DNA of 35,483 bases, taken from assembly GCA_017446845.1 (NCBI GenBank), contig JAFSOQ010000095.1, positions 1-35,483 on the forward strand, in the 5' to 3' direction. Each line of letters begins with the position of its first letter. The first letter of the stretch is position 1. Under the pieces are notes generated by a model. The model was given only the letters and a program-made list of their open reading frames with translations, had not been told where the DNA came from and did not search any database. The DNA comes from Selenomonadaceae bacterium (GTDB lineage Bacteria > Bacillota > Negativicutes > Selenomonadales > Selenomonadaceae). Of the stretch, positions 24,212 to 32,408 are shown one piece after another. The position numbers and the translations under genes are program-made.

Positions 24212-25939
24212 CTAATGCAAAGTGTAAACGATTAAATGCCGCCGCTCCAAACGATTCAAAAATTTCAGTACCTCCGAAACGTTTTGACTGACGCGCTTTG
24301 AAATTTCTTCGACACTTAACTTGCCCGTCGACAAAAGTAAAATTTCCGTTTCGACGTCCGATAATTTTTCGCCGCAAATTTCTACCGTCGTCTTGTCGAT
24401 TCGCCGTAAATATTTGTAAAGCGGTACGATACGCAACGGGTGCGCCGTTGATAAATTTTCGACCTGCGAGGAATGAAATCCTTCGCCGAGCTTGAGCATT
24501 TCGTAATACGCGAACAAAAATTTTCTCTGTAATAATTCCGCGTACCAGTAACCTTGATGAGTTATTTGCCGCGAATTTGAAAGCCAACTTAAAATTCTTT
24601 CCGTCGGTACTCGCCAATTTTCCAGCATGTCAACCATCTTTGCGGAAATTGCTTGCTGAAATTCGCGTTGCATTTCGGCTATCGTCAAGCGGTCAAGTTC
24701 GGGCGTCTCTGTTTGCGGGAAGTCACCGACCGAAGTTAAAAATTCCGCGTCGCAAATTTTTATCTCGAATTCTTCAGGGCAACGCGTCATTTTTGTTTCG
24801 GGCAGCGGCCAATAGGTCACCGTTCCGATTTCGACTGTGCCTTGGCTCTCCTCAAGTAATTCAAGCACAAATTTTTTATCCGCCTCGAAAACTTCCCGCG
24901 AAAAATGTGCGCCGCCTAAAATTATGTTGCTGTACGTCTGTTGAATCCCTGCATCACGACAAAGCCGCACGACTTTAAAAATTTCTTCGGGCATCGATTG
25001 TTTGCCGTAAGCTTTCAAAACTTTTGCGGTGCCTGCCTCAATGCCCAACTGAATCCGAACACAACCCGCCGCAGCCAAGTCGCGAATCATTTCCGGATTT
25101 TTATACAGCGTGTGAATATGTCCTTCACAAAAAAATTTGAAATTATATTTCTTGCGACGCTCGGCAAGTCCCGCACAAATTTTTTTTACGCGCTCGGCAT
25201 TCAGCGTGAAAGTGTCATCGGTGAACAGAATATAAATTTCGTCGTCATTGGAATGATTTTTCAAACGGGCGTCAATCTCGGTCAAAACATTTTCCACCGA
25301 ACGAAAACGAACCGCGCGAGTATGTGCCCCCTCGTGACAAAAGGCGCAATGAAACGGACAGCCCCGCCCCGTCATCAAGCTGAAGTCCATGAAAAAATTT
25401 TCCGGCTCCAGATAACAAGCCTCGTCGATAAGCGGCAGCGCGTCAAGATTTTTTATCGGCGGGCGTTCGGGATTTTTAATCAGCTCGTCGCCGTGAAGAT
25501 AACTTATCCCCAAAATTTTTTCAAGCGCGCCGACTTCCTCCAAATAAAAATTCATCAGATCAAGAACGGTCAATTCACCTTCGTAGCGGACGACAGCATC
25601 GCATTTCGATTCGCGGAAAAAATTTTCGTCGAGAGCAGTAGCTTGAGGTCCGCCGATTATCACGGGCAAATTATATTTTTCTTTAACGTGACGGCTCAAA
25701 AAAATATTTTCGGTGACGTTGTCGTAATCGCAATAAAGCCCGACCATCGAAATTTTTTTCTCCGCGCAAAATTTTTCGACGTGACGAAATCCCGCCTCCA
25801 AAGTGCCCGAAAAACTTTTCGCCGCGTAACCTTCCTGTCGCACGAACGCCGCCAATAAATATATTCCCAAAAATCCGCCGTGAGTTTTCTCGTTGGCAAG
25901 ATAACGACGGTGCAGATTTAAAAATAAAATGTCAAGCAT
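24212..25939 (-). CDS. Radical SAM protein with B12-binding-like N-terminal domain and PqqD-like C-terminus
   Basis: The chosen ATG at 25939 has GGAGG 5 nt upstream and overlaps the preceding stop by 8 nt (575 residues); an in-frame start at 25960 would overlap more and lacks a ribosome site. Residues 1-150 read as the Rossmann fold of B12-binding radical-SAM proteins (LFLNLHRRYLANEKTHGG, VIIGGPQATAL), but the cobalt-ligand DxHxxG motif is not seen. The cluster motif CPFHCAFC (Cys194, Cys198, Cys201) follows GRG. Then come IYILFTDDTFTLN and IQLGIEAGTAKVL, standard SAM-barrel strands. Residues 520-575 form a small helical domain (LSVEEISKRVSQNVSEVLKF, RLERRHLIVY) like PqqD or RRE domains that hold peptide substrates. 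The substrate is unknown. Confidence 0.9.
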   Translation of the reverse strand: MLDILFLNLHRRYLANEKTHGGFLGIYLLAAFVRQEGYAAKSFSGTLEAGFRHVEKFCAEKKISMVGLYCDYDNVTENIFLSRHVKEKYNLPVIIGGPQATALDENFFRESKCDAVVRYEGELTVLDLMNFYLEEVGALEKILGISYLHGDELIKNPERPPIKNLDALPLIDEACYLEPENFFMDFSLMTGRGCPFHCAFCHEGAHTRAVRFRSVENVLTEIDARLKNHSNDDEIYILFTDDTFTLNAERVKKICAGLAERRKKYNFKFFCEGHIHTLYKNPEMIRDLAAAGCVRIQLGIEAGTAKVLKAYGKQSMPEEIFKVVRLCRDAGIQQTYSNIILGGAHFSREVFEADKKFVLELLEESQGTVEIGTVTYWPLPETKMTRCPEEFEIKICDAEFLTSVGDFPQTETPELDRLTIAEMQREFQQAISAKMVDMLENWRVPTERILSWLSNSRQITHQGYWYAELLQRKFLFAYYEMLKLGEGFHSSQVENLSTAHPLRIVPLYKYLRRIDKTTVEICGEKLSDVETEILLLSTGKLSVEEISKRVSQNVSEVLKFLNRLERRHLIVYTLH

Positions 25940-27104
25940 TGCCGCCTCCGAGATTTTCAATTTCGCCGCGCAGTTGCTTTTTTATTTTGATTGAATTGCG
26001 ACGTTTAATTTTCTCGCGAACAAGTGCCGCCTTTAAAATTTTCAAGCCCTCGGTGCCAAGCCAAGCGATAAGTTTTTTCCGTGCCGCGCAGTTGGGATAT
26101 TTTGCCTCCAACGTTCCAAAAAAATTAACTGCCTCGAACGCGCAGCCGCCATGACAAAGCTTCCAATCGGAACAATTTTTGCAGTCGTGAGTTTCAAGAT
26201 ATTTTTGCCGCGCCCGAATTTTTTTTGCGTTGTCAGATTCATAAAGCTCAAGCAAAGTTTTTTCGCGAAGATTGCCGTAAGTCAAATGCCGCGAAAAATT
26301 ATCTCGCCCGCAAAAACCAACCTCGCCGTCGGGATAGAGGCAAATAAAATTTTTGCCGCAAGTGCCGTTGTATGAACACTCGTAAACGGGAGCCGCCCCC
26401 AAAATCGCGTCAATCGTCTCGTCAAGCGGCTGAATAATTTCAACTTTATCTCCGGCAAATGACAGCTCAAACAACTTTTTCATAACCTGCGCCCACGCGT
26501 CGTAAATCTCGGCGGAATTTTTTACATCGACTGCGCGACCGCACGGAACGACCGAATGAATTTTCGGACGCAATTCGTGTTCTTTAATAAATGCAAAAAG
26601 TTTTTCGGCGTCGACATCTTCGGGCGAATTGAATACCATCAGCGTCCCGACGTTCAAATTTTTTTCGCGCATGAGTTTGAGATTTTCCAAAATTTTTTCG
26701 GCAGTCGGCTCGTCAGATTTTGTGCGGCGATTTTTATCGTGGAGAGCAGGATAACCGTCCAGCGACACGCCTACGGAAATTTCTTCCGCCTTGAAAAATT
26801 CTATCCAAGCGTCGTTAATCAACGTGCCGTTCGTCTGCATGAGGAATCGAACTTTAAAGCCGCGCAAATTTTTTTTAGCATAGTCAATCAGTCGTTTCAG
26901 GTTGTCTCGCCCGTAAAGCATTGGCTCGCCGCCGTGAAATAAAAATTCCGCGTCCTTCGTGCCAATGTGATTCAGCAATGGCGGCAATTCGTCAACCAGC
27001 TTGAAAAAAATTTCTTCGGGCAAAGTCTCGGCAGGTTGGTCGCCCTCGCTGCAATAAACGCATTTCAAATTGCAAGCCGTCGTTAATTTTAAAATTATCT
27101 GCAT
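25932..27104 (-). CDS. Radical SAM/SPASM domain enzyme, maturase-like
   Basis: 390 residues. The radical-SAM cluster motif sits at the very N-terminus, TTACNLKCVYC (Cys11, Cys15, Cys18), followed by the SAM-binding FHGGEPMLY. The middle has SLDGYPALHDKNR, the usual substrate-barrel pattern. The C-terminal SPASM domain supplies auxiliary iron-sulfur cysteines: CSYNGTCGKNFICLYPDG, GFCGRDN and CKNCSDWKLCHGGC. This arrangement is that of anaerobic sulfatase maturases and RiPP maturases, which modify Cys, Ser or other side chains in peptides or proteins. GAGGT lies 7 nt before the ATG and 9 bp separate it from the GTPase gene. No precursor peptide gene is seen between these genes. Confidence 0.92.
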   Translation of the reverse strand: MQIILKLTTACNLKCVYCSEGDQPAETLPEEIFFKLVDELPPLLNHIGTKDAEFLFHGGEPMLYGRDNLKRLIDYAKKNLRGFKVRFLMQTNGTLINDAWIEFFKAEEISVGVSLDGYPALHDKNRRTKSDEPTAEKILENLKLMREKNLNVGTLMVFNSPEDVDAEKLFAFIKEHELRPKIHSVVPCGRAVDVKNSAEIYDAWAQVMKKLFELSFAGDKVEIIQPLDETIDAILGAAPVYECSYNGTCGKNFICLYPDGEVGFCGRDNFSRHLTYGNLREKTLLELYESDNAKKIRARQKYLETHDCKNCSDWKLCHGGCAFEAVNFFGTLEAKYPNCAARKKLIAWLGTEGLKILKAALVREKIKRRNSIKIKKQLRGEIENLGGGNA

Positions 27105-27113
27105 GAGATTACC

Positions 27114-28865
27114 TCAAAATTTCAGCGCAAGGAGTTCGCCGCGAAGTTTTTCAATCTCGCCGCGCATTTTCCGTACAAAATTTTCACGCTCAACAAAATA
27201 TTTCTCGCGCAATTCGTCAAGACTTTCGCCCGCTTGTTTTCTCGCATACTCTTCAACTTGCGGCATTAAGCTTTCCAAAAATTCATCGAGATTCGTGCCC
27301 AAGTCAATCGTCTGATATTCGGTGTGCGTCGTGTGCTCGGTGCGATAATATTCTTTGCCGAAAAAATTTCTGATGTGTTCGATAAAGCCGCGCGGCGAAC
27401 GGCGGACCGTGTAACTTTCGGTGTAAGTGTGAGAAATTTGCGCGGTCTTCTTTTCGAGCGCGGCGGCTGAAATATTCGCCTTGACGGTTTTAAACTCGGT
27501 GCTTTGAAAATTTTCAATGACGCGACGCATCTGTAAATCAATTTCGTCGTTAAGCGCGTCCTGCAAAATTTTCGAGACTTCCGCGCTGATTGTTTCGTTG
27601 TCGACTTTGGAGCCGCGTTTAACTTGTCGATTCCATTCGTTAGCCCGCGCAGAAACTTCCGTCCGAACTTCGCGGCTGACATTCGTCACGATTAGCGCAG
27701 TCATTCGCGCCATATCGTCTTTGTATTTTTCAACTGCGGCAGTCATCGCCGAAAGGTCGCCGTCGAATTTTTTCAAACCGTCAAGCACGCTGTCGACAAA
27801 GTTGTTGAGCAAGCGACGCGGATTTTCTTGCTTGCGGGCGATTGCGTTATCGCTGACCTTGTCGCCCAAAATTTTCATGAGCTTATCGAGTCCGCTCGCT
27901 TTGAACTTTTTATCGTCTTCGTTATCGACAGCCTCACTTGCCAGCGCGGTAGAAATGCTTATCGCTCTGAACTTGTTCGCGTCGACTTCGGGATAAGTTT
28001 TCTTGACGCGGGCGCAAATGTCATCTTCCTGCATTCGGCGGGTCCTGTCGTCCTTGGGAATAAGTTCGCTGATAATATTTCCGTCGTCGTCTTCGTCCTC
28101 GTCGGTCTTATCCGATTTGGTTATGACAATCAAAGCCTCCTGACCTTCGCGGCTGAGTTTTTGCATGTAGCGCATATCGTCTTGCAAACCGGGTTCGGAA
28201 CTGTTCATAAGGAAAATACACATGTCGGCATAGTTCAAATATTCTTCAACGAGCGCGGTCATGTTTTTTGTATCGCCCGATTTGCCGACAGCTCCGGTGC
28301 CGGGCGAATCAATCCAACGCAAGCCGCTCAACGTAAAATATTGAATCGCGCCGGTTGTGTCGATTACGCCTTCTTGAAACCAGGTGTCGCCGTGAGAATC
28401 TTTTTCCACGTCGCCGGTATCGCGTCCGCTCTCTTCGGTCTCGAAAACGGGTTTGGAAATTTTTTTGTAGTGATTGTCGAACGGCGCGTTAAAAAATTTT
28501 TTACCTGCGAAAAAATTGCCGAGCGTCGACTTGCCCGCCTTGACCGCGCCGAAAATCATCACGACGAGATAGCGTTCGTTTTTCTTTATGAATTGTTTAC
28601 CTTTGCGGTCGGCTTCAATTTTATCGCTCCACGTTTCGACGACGGCACGCATGGTATCTAAAGATTTTTGCGCGGCGCGTTCGACGGCATTATCGCCCGA
28701 AATTTTTTTGTTGCCCGACGTGAAAACAGCCTGCTCAAAATTTTTCAACAGCGTCGGAATTTTTTCACTGCGTCGGTCAAGGTTCTGCGAAAATTTTGCA
28801 AGGTCGCTTTGCATCTTATCCAACTTGAAAAAAAATTCGTCGACGGTCTGAATTATGTAGCTCAA
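27114..28865 (-). CDS. Dynamin-like GTPase (second GTPase of the operon)
   Basis: 583 residues from a TTG start with GGGAG upstream; no better in-frame start exists nearby. An N-terminal helical stretch of about 95 residues precedes the GTPase domain: G1 GAVKAGKST (106-114), switch Thr in IDTTGAIQ (168-175), G3 DSPG (186-189) and a full G4 TKSD (249-252), with an acidic insert (DEDEDDDG) directly after it. The rest is a long helical stalk with basic patches and a tail (RGFIEHIRNFFGKEYYRTEHTTH) that could contact membranes or partners. No strong membrane helix is present, unlike the third GTPase. Two different dynamin-like proteins in one operon suggest a heteromeric assembly. Confidence 0.88.
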   Translation of the reverse strand: MSYIIQTVDEFFFKLDKMQSDLAKFSQNLDRRSEKIPTLLKNFEQAVFTSGNKKISGDNAVERAAQKSLDTMRAVVETWSDKIEADRKGKQFIKKNERYLVVMIFGAVKAGKSTLGNFFAGKKFFNAPFDNHYKKISKPVFETEESGRDTGDVEKDSHGDTWFQEGVIDTTGAIQYFTLSGLRWIDSPGTGAVGKSGDTKNMTALVEEYLNYADMCIFLMNSSEPGLQDDMRYMQKLSREGQEALIVITKSDKTDEDEDDDGNIISELIPKDDRTRRMQEDDICARVKKTYPEVDANKFRAISISTALASEAVDNEDDKKFKASGLDKLMKILGDKVSDNAIARKQENPRRLLNNFVDSVLDGLKKFDGDLSAMTAAVEKYKDDMARMTALIVTNVSREVRTEVSARANEWNRQVKRGSKVDNETISAEVSKILQDALNDEIDLQMRRVIENFQSTEFKTVKANISAAALEKKTAQISHTYTESYTVRRSPRGFIEHIRNFFGKEYYRTEHTTHTEYQTIDLGTNLDEFLESLMPQVEEYARKQAGESLDELREKYFVERENFVRKMRGEIEKLRGELLALKF

Positions 28866-28871
28866 AAAAAA

Positions 28872-29285
28872 TCACTCCCGTTTTGCTTGCAGTTCGATTT
28901 CGTTAATGCGTGCTATCATTTTGTCAATCGCCTCAAGTTCTTTTTTGTCTTGCGCAATTTCGTCGTCGAGTTCTTCGCGCATTTCTTCTTTTACATTGTC
29001 GATAATGTCTTCCGCGTCCGAATAATTGAACGATGAATAATTTCGTTCCGCTTTGAGTTTTTCGACGCGCGCTTGAAAATTTTCTTCCATCTTCTCGCGC
29101 AAACGGTCGACTTCATCTTCCTTGGCGTCGATTTCATCTTTTTTATTTTGAATTGCATTTACCAAAGCCGAATCTCCGTACTCGCGATAATTCGAGTGGC
29201 GGGAATGACAACTGTAATCCGAATGATTGCCGTGAATTATTGCGCCGCCAACCACAACGCCGACAACGCCGAATACAATGGCCAT
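28872..29285 (-). CDS. Small membrane-anchored coiled-coil protein with His/Ser/Tyr-rich neck
   Basis: 137 residues. One N-terminal hydrophobic segment (IVFGVVGVVVGGAII, residues 3-17), a short region rich in His, Ser, Tyr and one Cys (HGNHSDYSCHSRHSNYREYG), and then a long acidic/basic coiled coil to the end. GAGGTGA lies upstream of the ATG. It lies 6 bp before the second GTPase gene and 16 bp after the first. I do not recognise the family. It may anchor the GTPases at the membrane. The neck carries residues that radical-SAM/SPASM enzymes can modify, so it is also a conceivable substrate (speculation). Confidence 0.8.
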   Translation of the reverse strand: MAIVFGVVGVVVGGAIIHGNHSDYSCHSRHSNYREYGDSALVNAIQNKKDEIDAKEDEVDRLREKMEENFQARVEKLKAERNYSSFNYSDAEDIIDNVKEEMREELDDEIAQDKKELEAIDKMIARINEIELQAKRE

Positions 29286-29301
29286 AAAAAAATCACCTCA
29301 A

Positions 29302-30204
29302 TCAATAGTGTTCCTTCTGCCAACGCTGTGTCAACGATACAAATTCATCATTTAAACTGTCCAGCACGGAATCTTGATATTCATATTCCGATTTGTCCGA
29401 ATTGTAAAGACTCACTGCCTCTTCCAATTTATGCAGAAAATTTTTTTGACGCCGCCGAATTTTTTCCTGTTTGGATTTAATACGCGATTGAACTTTTGAA
29501 CGTTCGGAGCGCAGTTGGGAAATGAAATCTTCTTTTTCGCGAGCAATTCGGGCAATGCGGACGGATTTATTTTCGGCAAGCCACTTTGAAAAATTTTGCT
29601 GAAGATAATCGTGCAATTCGGGAATGCCGCTCTTTTTAAGCAACGTCGATTTTCTTTCCGCCAAACCTTTTCTGTAGCGCGTATTCGACACGAAGAAAAC
29701 TTTGAAGCCGCTAAGCCCGCAAAATTTTTTTATATCGGCAAGAGCCTTGTCGCGAATCGTCTCCAAATTTTCCCGTGCGCTTTGGTCGTCGATTGAAGTC
29801 AGCACAAGGCAAAAATGCTCGGTAAAAAATTTTTCGTCGGGGAAAAGAGATTTAATCTTGTTTATTCCGTCGATACCGTTTTTGTGCAGTTCGCCCGTGT
29901 CGACTCTGTGCACGAACAAAATCACATTTGCCCGCCGATAAGCCTCGTAAGCAACGGCGTCGTCGACAAATTCCGCGCTCAAGCCGGGCGTGTCAATCAG
30001 ATAAACTCCTTTGCTCCACTCTTCGATTTGAGTTTTTACCGTCGTGCGAACGTCTTCTTCAGGAAAAACCGCGTCGCCTATCAGAGAATTGAACAGCGAG
30101 CTTTTGCCGTGATTCATGACGCCCGCATTGATGATATTTATTTTGTCGGCGTCGGCGTTAATCTCGGCGATTTTTTTTTGAAAAGCTTTTGCATAATCTT
30201 TCAC
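29302..30204 (-). CDS. Small dynamin-like/EngB-like GTPase (first GTPase of the operon)
   Basis: 300 residues starting at a GTG with GAGG 4 nt upstream. GTPase motifs: G1 GVMNHGKSS (28-36), switch-I TT in DVRTTVKT (51-58), G3 DTPG (71-74), and a G4-like LTSIDD (135-140). The last third (about 215-300) is a basic coiled coil with a cluster of Arg and Lys (KSKQEKIRRRQKN). It is shorter than classical dynamins and lacks a visible membrane segment. It is the first gene after the predicted operon promoter. The shared G1 and G3 style with the other two GTPases suggests they work as partners. Confidence 0.87.
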   Translation of the reverse strand: MKDYAKAFQKKIAEINADADKINIINAGVMNHGKSSLFNSLIGDAVFPEEDVRTTVKTQIEEWSKGVYLIDTPGLSAEFVDDAVAYEAYRRANVILFVHRVDTGELHKNGIDGINKIKSLFPDEKFFTEHFCLVLTSIDDQSARENLETIRDKALADIKKFCGLSGFKVFFVSNTRYRKGLAERKSTLLKKSGIPELHDYLQQNFSKWLAENKSVRIARIAREKEDFISQLRSERSKVQSRIKSKQEKIRRRQKNFLHKLEEAVSLYNSDKSEYEYQDSVLDSLNDEFVSLTQRWQKEHY

Positions 30205-30226
30205 GCGACCTCATCCTTTCGATTAA

Positions 30227-30255
30227 ATTTTATCAAAAATTTTTTGACGTGTCAT
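30227..30255 (-). promoter_or_regulatory. Promoter of the GTPase/radical-SAM operon
   Basis: On the minus strand ATGACA (30255-30250) and TAAAAT (30232-30227) are exactly 17 bp apart, each five of six matches to the sigma-70 consensus. It lies between the upstream gene's terminator and the first GTPase gene, so the six-gene run to 22512 probably starts here. Confidence 0.75.
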
Positions 30256-30269
30256 TTACTTTGAGACAA

Positions 30270-30298
30270 ATAAAAAAACTCCCAAACATTTCGGGAGT
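30270..30298 (-). terminator. Terminator after the PRD regulator gene
   Basis: On the minus strand a 6-bp stem (30298-30293 with 30283-30278) with a 9-nt loop is followed by seven T, starting 3 nt after the stop codon of the regulator gene. Confidence 0.88.
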
Positions 30299-30301
30299 GA
30301 T

Positions 30302-32395
30302 TCAAATCAGTTCTTTGTACTTTGCTTTATAAAAGTCCTCGAAAATTTTCAAGACTTCGTGTTCAATCTCAGAGCCGTCGCCTTCGTGAAGAATTTCGAT
30401 AAAGCCCCAACGGTCAAGCAACACCGAGGCGATATGCCCGATAGTCTCAAGGGTAAATTCGTCAGCGTCAAGCGGCGCAAGCAATACAATCGCCGTGCGG
30501 ACAATTTCTCCGTCGTCGGGATATTTGAAACCTTCGCCGAGCTGGAGAATCCCGAATGCCGCCGCTTTGACCGCCGAACTTTTGCAATGCAATAAAATCA
30601 TGTGCCGCCCCATAATCAACGTCGAGCCTTTGTCTTCGCGCAAGAGTAATTCCCGCGAAATTTCTGCGCGGCTTTTAGAATCATGACCTGCAAATTTTCC
30701 GGCAATGTCGCAAGCGTCGTTGATGTCGGAAATATTTTCTCGAACAAAAAAATAATTCGTCATGAGTTCCTGAATCGCGCGCCCGTAAGAATTCATTTTG
30801 CCCAAACCTTCCATAAACGGCAGGTGCGGTTTCAAATCAACTACGCTACCCAAAAATTGTTTATTGCGCCGCGAAAGTTCCGCCTCAATTTTTTTCTTGT
30901 CCTCGTCAATCATGGCGGCATTGACGACCAAAACAGGACGCTTGGCACGCGGAATGGGCACTGTGGAAATTATAAAGTCAAAATCCTTGGCGGCAATGTA
31001 TTCGGAATTAATGTCGAGAATTGGAACTTCGTCGACAATTTGGAGCGTCGGGAAATTTGCACGTAGTCTGCTCGCCAAAAGCCGAGAAGTCCCCATGCCC
31101 GTCGGACAAGCGACAATCACTCGATGAACCGCATGTAAAAATTTTTCGCTGTCGGAAAGTGCCGCGCCCAAGTGCATTGCAATATAAGCAATTTCGGCGT
31201 CGGGCAAAATCTCGCCAACTTCCTCTTCCACTTCGACGACGCATTTTCTCGTTAAGCTAATCAATTCGGGATAATGAGTTTGAATTTCGCCGAGCAGCGG
31301 ATTGCGAATATCCATATGCATTTTCAAGCGGCTGATTGTCGGTGCAAGATGATTGACCAAGCCCGCCAGCAAACTTTGATTCTTATCGATGTCACGCCCC
31401 GTAATTTTCGCGGCGCGTTTCATAATTTGCCTTGCAAGCGTGACCAAGCGGAAATTATCCATCATGGAAATTGTTCCGAGGCTCGCCGAACTGTAACGAC
31501 TTCGTGCGCCGAGAATATGCATTGTGATATAACAAATTTCGCTTTCGGGCACGTCCATTTCAAATGACGCAGAAATTTCTTTCGCAAGTTTTTTTGCCGC
31601 CTTGAATTCGCGACTGCCGCGCAGCGGTGAACAAATATTTTCGGCGACGTAAACTGCCTCGTGATTTTTTATCCGGCGCACGACAAGCGACAAGTGAACT
31701 ACCAAACCGATAAACGCGTTGTCCGAAAGTTTGTAGCCCAAATCATTTTCCGTGACACGAATCATTTGTTCAAGTCGTCGCCACTCGCCCGCGTCAATCA
31801 ATTCCAGCAAAAATTTCGACACCTGCGTAATGGGGGCGTCGTCTTTGTCGGGCAAGTTGTCTTGCATTAAGTTTAGTAATCTTTCTTCGCCGACGTGTTC
31901 ATAAATATAGCGGACAATCGCCCGCCGCAAATCGCGTTCATCGCCGAGCAAACTCACGCCCAAGCCCGGCTTGCGCAAAAGTTTCAAGCCCTGCTCGCTG
32001 AACCACGATTCCAATTTGTCCAAGTCGTTGCTTATCGTCGAGTCCGTGACGTGCACCGCGCTTGACAACACGAATAATTTTATCGGCTCGCGACTTGATA
32101 AAAGTTTGCTGATTATGATTGAACGACGTTCGCCGGGCGTGTAATCTCTTTTCTCGCCGGATTGAAGTTGTTTGGCAAGGGCGTAGCGTTTGACCTCGCT
32201 GCCGATAACTTTGATTCCCGCGCCCGATTTCTTTTCCAGTTGCAAGCTGACTGTATTTAAAACGTCTTCGACCTTCGGGAGTTGCCGAGAAATGGTTTTT
32301 GAACTGACCGAGAGCTTTTCGGCAATTTCCGCCGTCGTTTGAAATGCATTTTCTTTAAGGAGCAATTTCAGTATATCACGAGTTCTCTGCTCCAT
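30302..32395 (-). CDS. PRD-domain transcriptional regulator with PTS EIIB- and EIIA-like domains (MtlR/LicR type)
   Basis: 697 residues from the ATG at 32395 (GGAGG 7 nt upstream); the longer frame from 32452 overlaps hypE and was rejected. Order: N-terminal HTH (1-60; TTAEIAEKLSVSSKTISRQL), a second HTH (95-150), PRD1 (about 195-300; His234, His293), PRD2 (310-415; His349, His408), an EIIB-like domain with phosphorylatable Cys430 in VIVACPTGMGTSRLL, and an EIIA-like domain (about 545-690; His603 in MILLHCKS). Such regulators read the phosphorylation state of the sugar phosphotransferase system. No PTS transporter gene lies in the window; instead it follows hypE by 13 bp, so it may be co-transcribed with the hydrogenase maturation genes. 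Confidence 0.93.
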   Translation of the reverse strand: MEQRTRDILKLLLKENAFQTTAEIAEKLSVSSKTISRQLPKVEDVLNTVSLQLEKKSGAGIKVIGSEVKRYALAKQLQSGEKRDYTPGERRSIIISKLLSSREPIKLFVLSSAVHVTDSTISNDLDKLESWFSEQGLKLLRKPGLGVSLLGDERDLRRAIVRYIYEHVGEERLLNLMQDNLPDKDDAPITQVSKFLLELIDAGEWRRLEQMIRVTENDLGYKLSDNAFIGLVVHLSLVVRRIKNHEAVYVAENICSPLRGSREFKAAKKLAKEISASFEMDVPESEICYITMHILGARSRYSSASLGTISMMDNFRLVTLARQIMKRAAKITGRDIDKNQSLLAGLVNHLAPTISRLKMHMDIRNPLLGEIQTHYPELISLTRKCVVEVEEEVGEILPDAEIAYIAMHLGAALSDSEKFLHAVHRVIVACPTGMGTSRLLASRLRANFPTLQIVDEVPILDINSEYIAAKDFDFIISTVPIPRAKRPVLVVNAAMIDEDKKKIEAELSRRNKQFLGSVVDLKPHLPFMEGLGKMNSYGRAIQELMTNYFFVRENISDINDACDIAGKFAGHDSKSRAEISRELLLREDKGSTLIMGRHMILLHCKSSAVKAAAFGILQLGEGFKYPDDGEIVRTAIVLLAPLDADEFTLETIGHIASVLLDRWGFIEILHEGDGSEIEHEVLKIFEDFYKAKYKELI

Positions 32396-32408
32396 GTTTC
32401 GACCTCCC

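Noticed and set aside
24201..24617. N-terminal extension of the third dynamin-like GTPase
   Set aside because: It overlaps the 3' end of the radical-SAM gene in another frame, lacks a ribosome site and reads as unstructured sequence; the ATG at 24200 fits the family N-terminus.
24941..25858. Long plus-strand frame (about 305 codons) opposite the radical-SAM gene
   Set aside because: It lies antisense to a gene with clear catalytic motifs, has no ribosome site or family motif, and its composition (many Phe, Arg and Asn) is that of a complementary-strand shadow.
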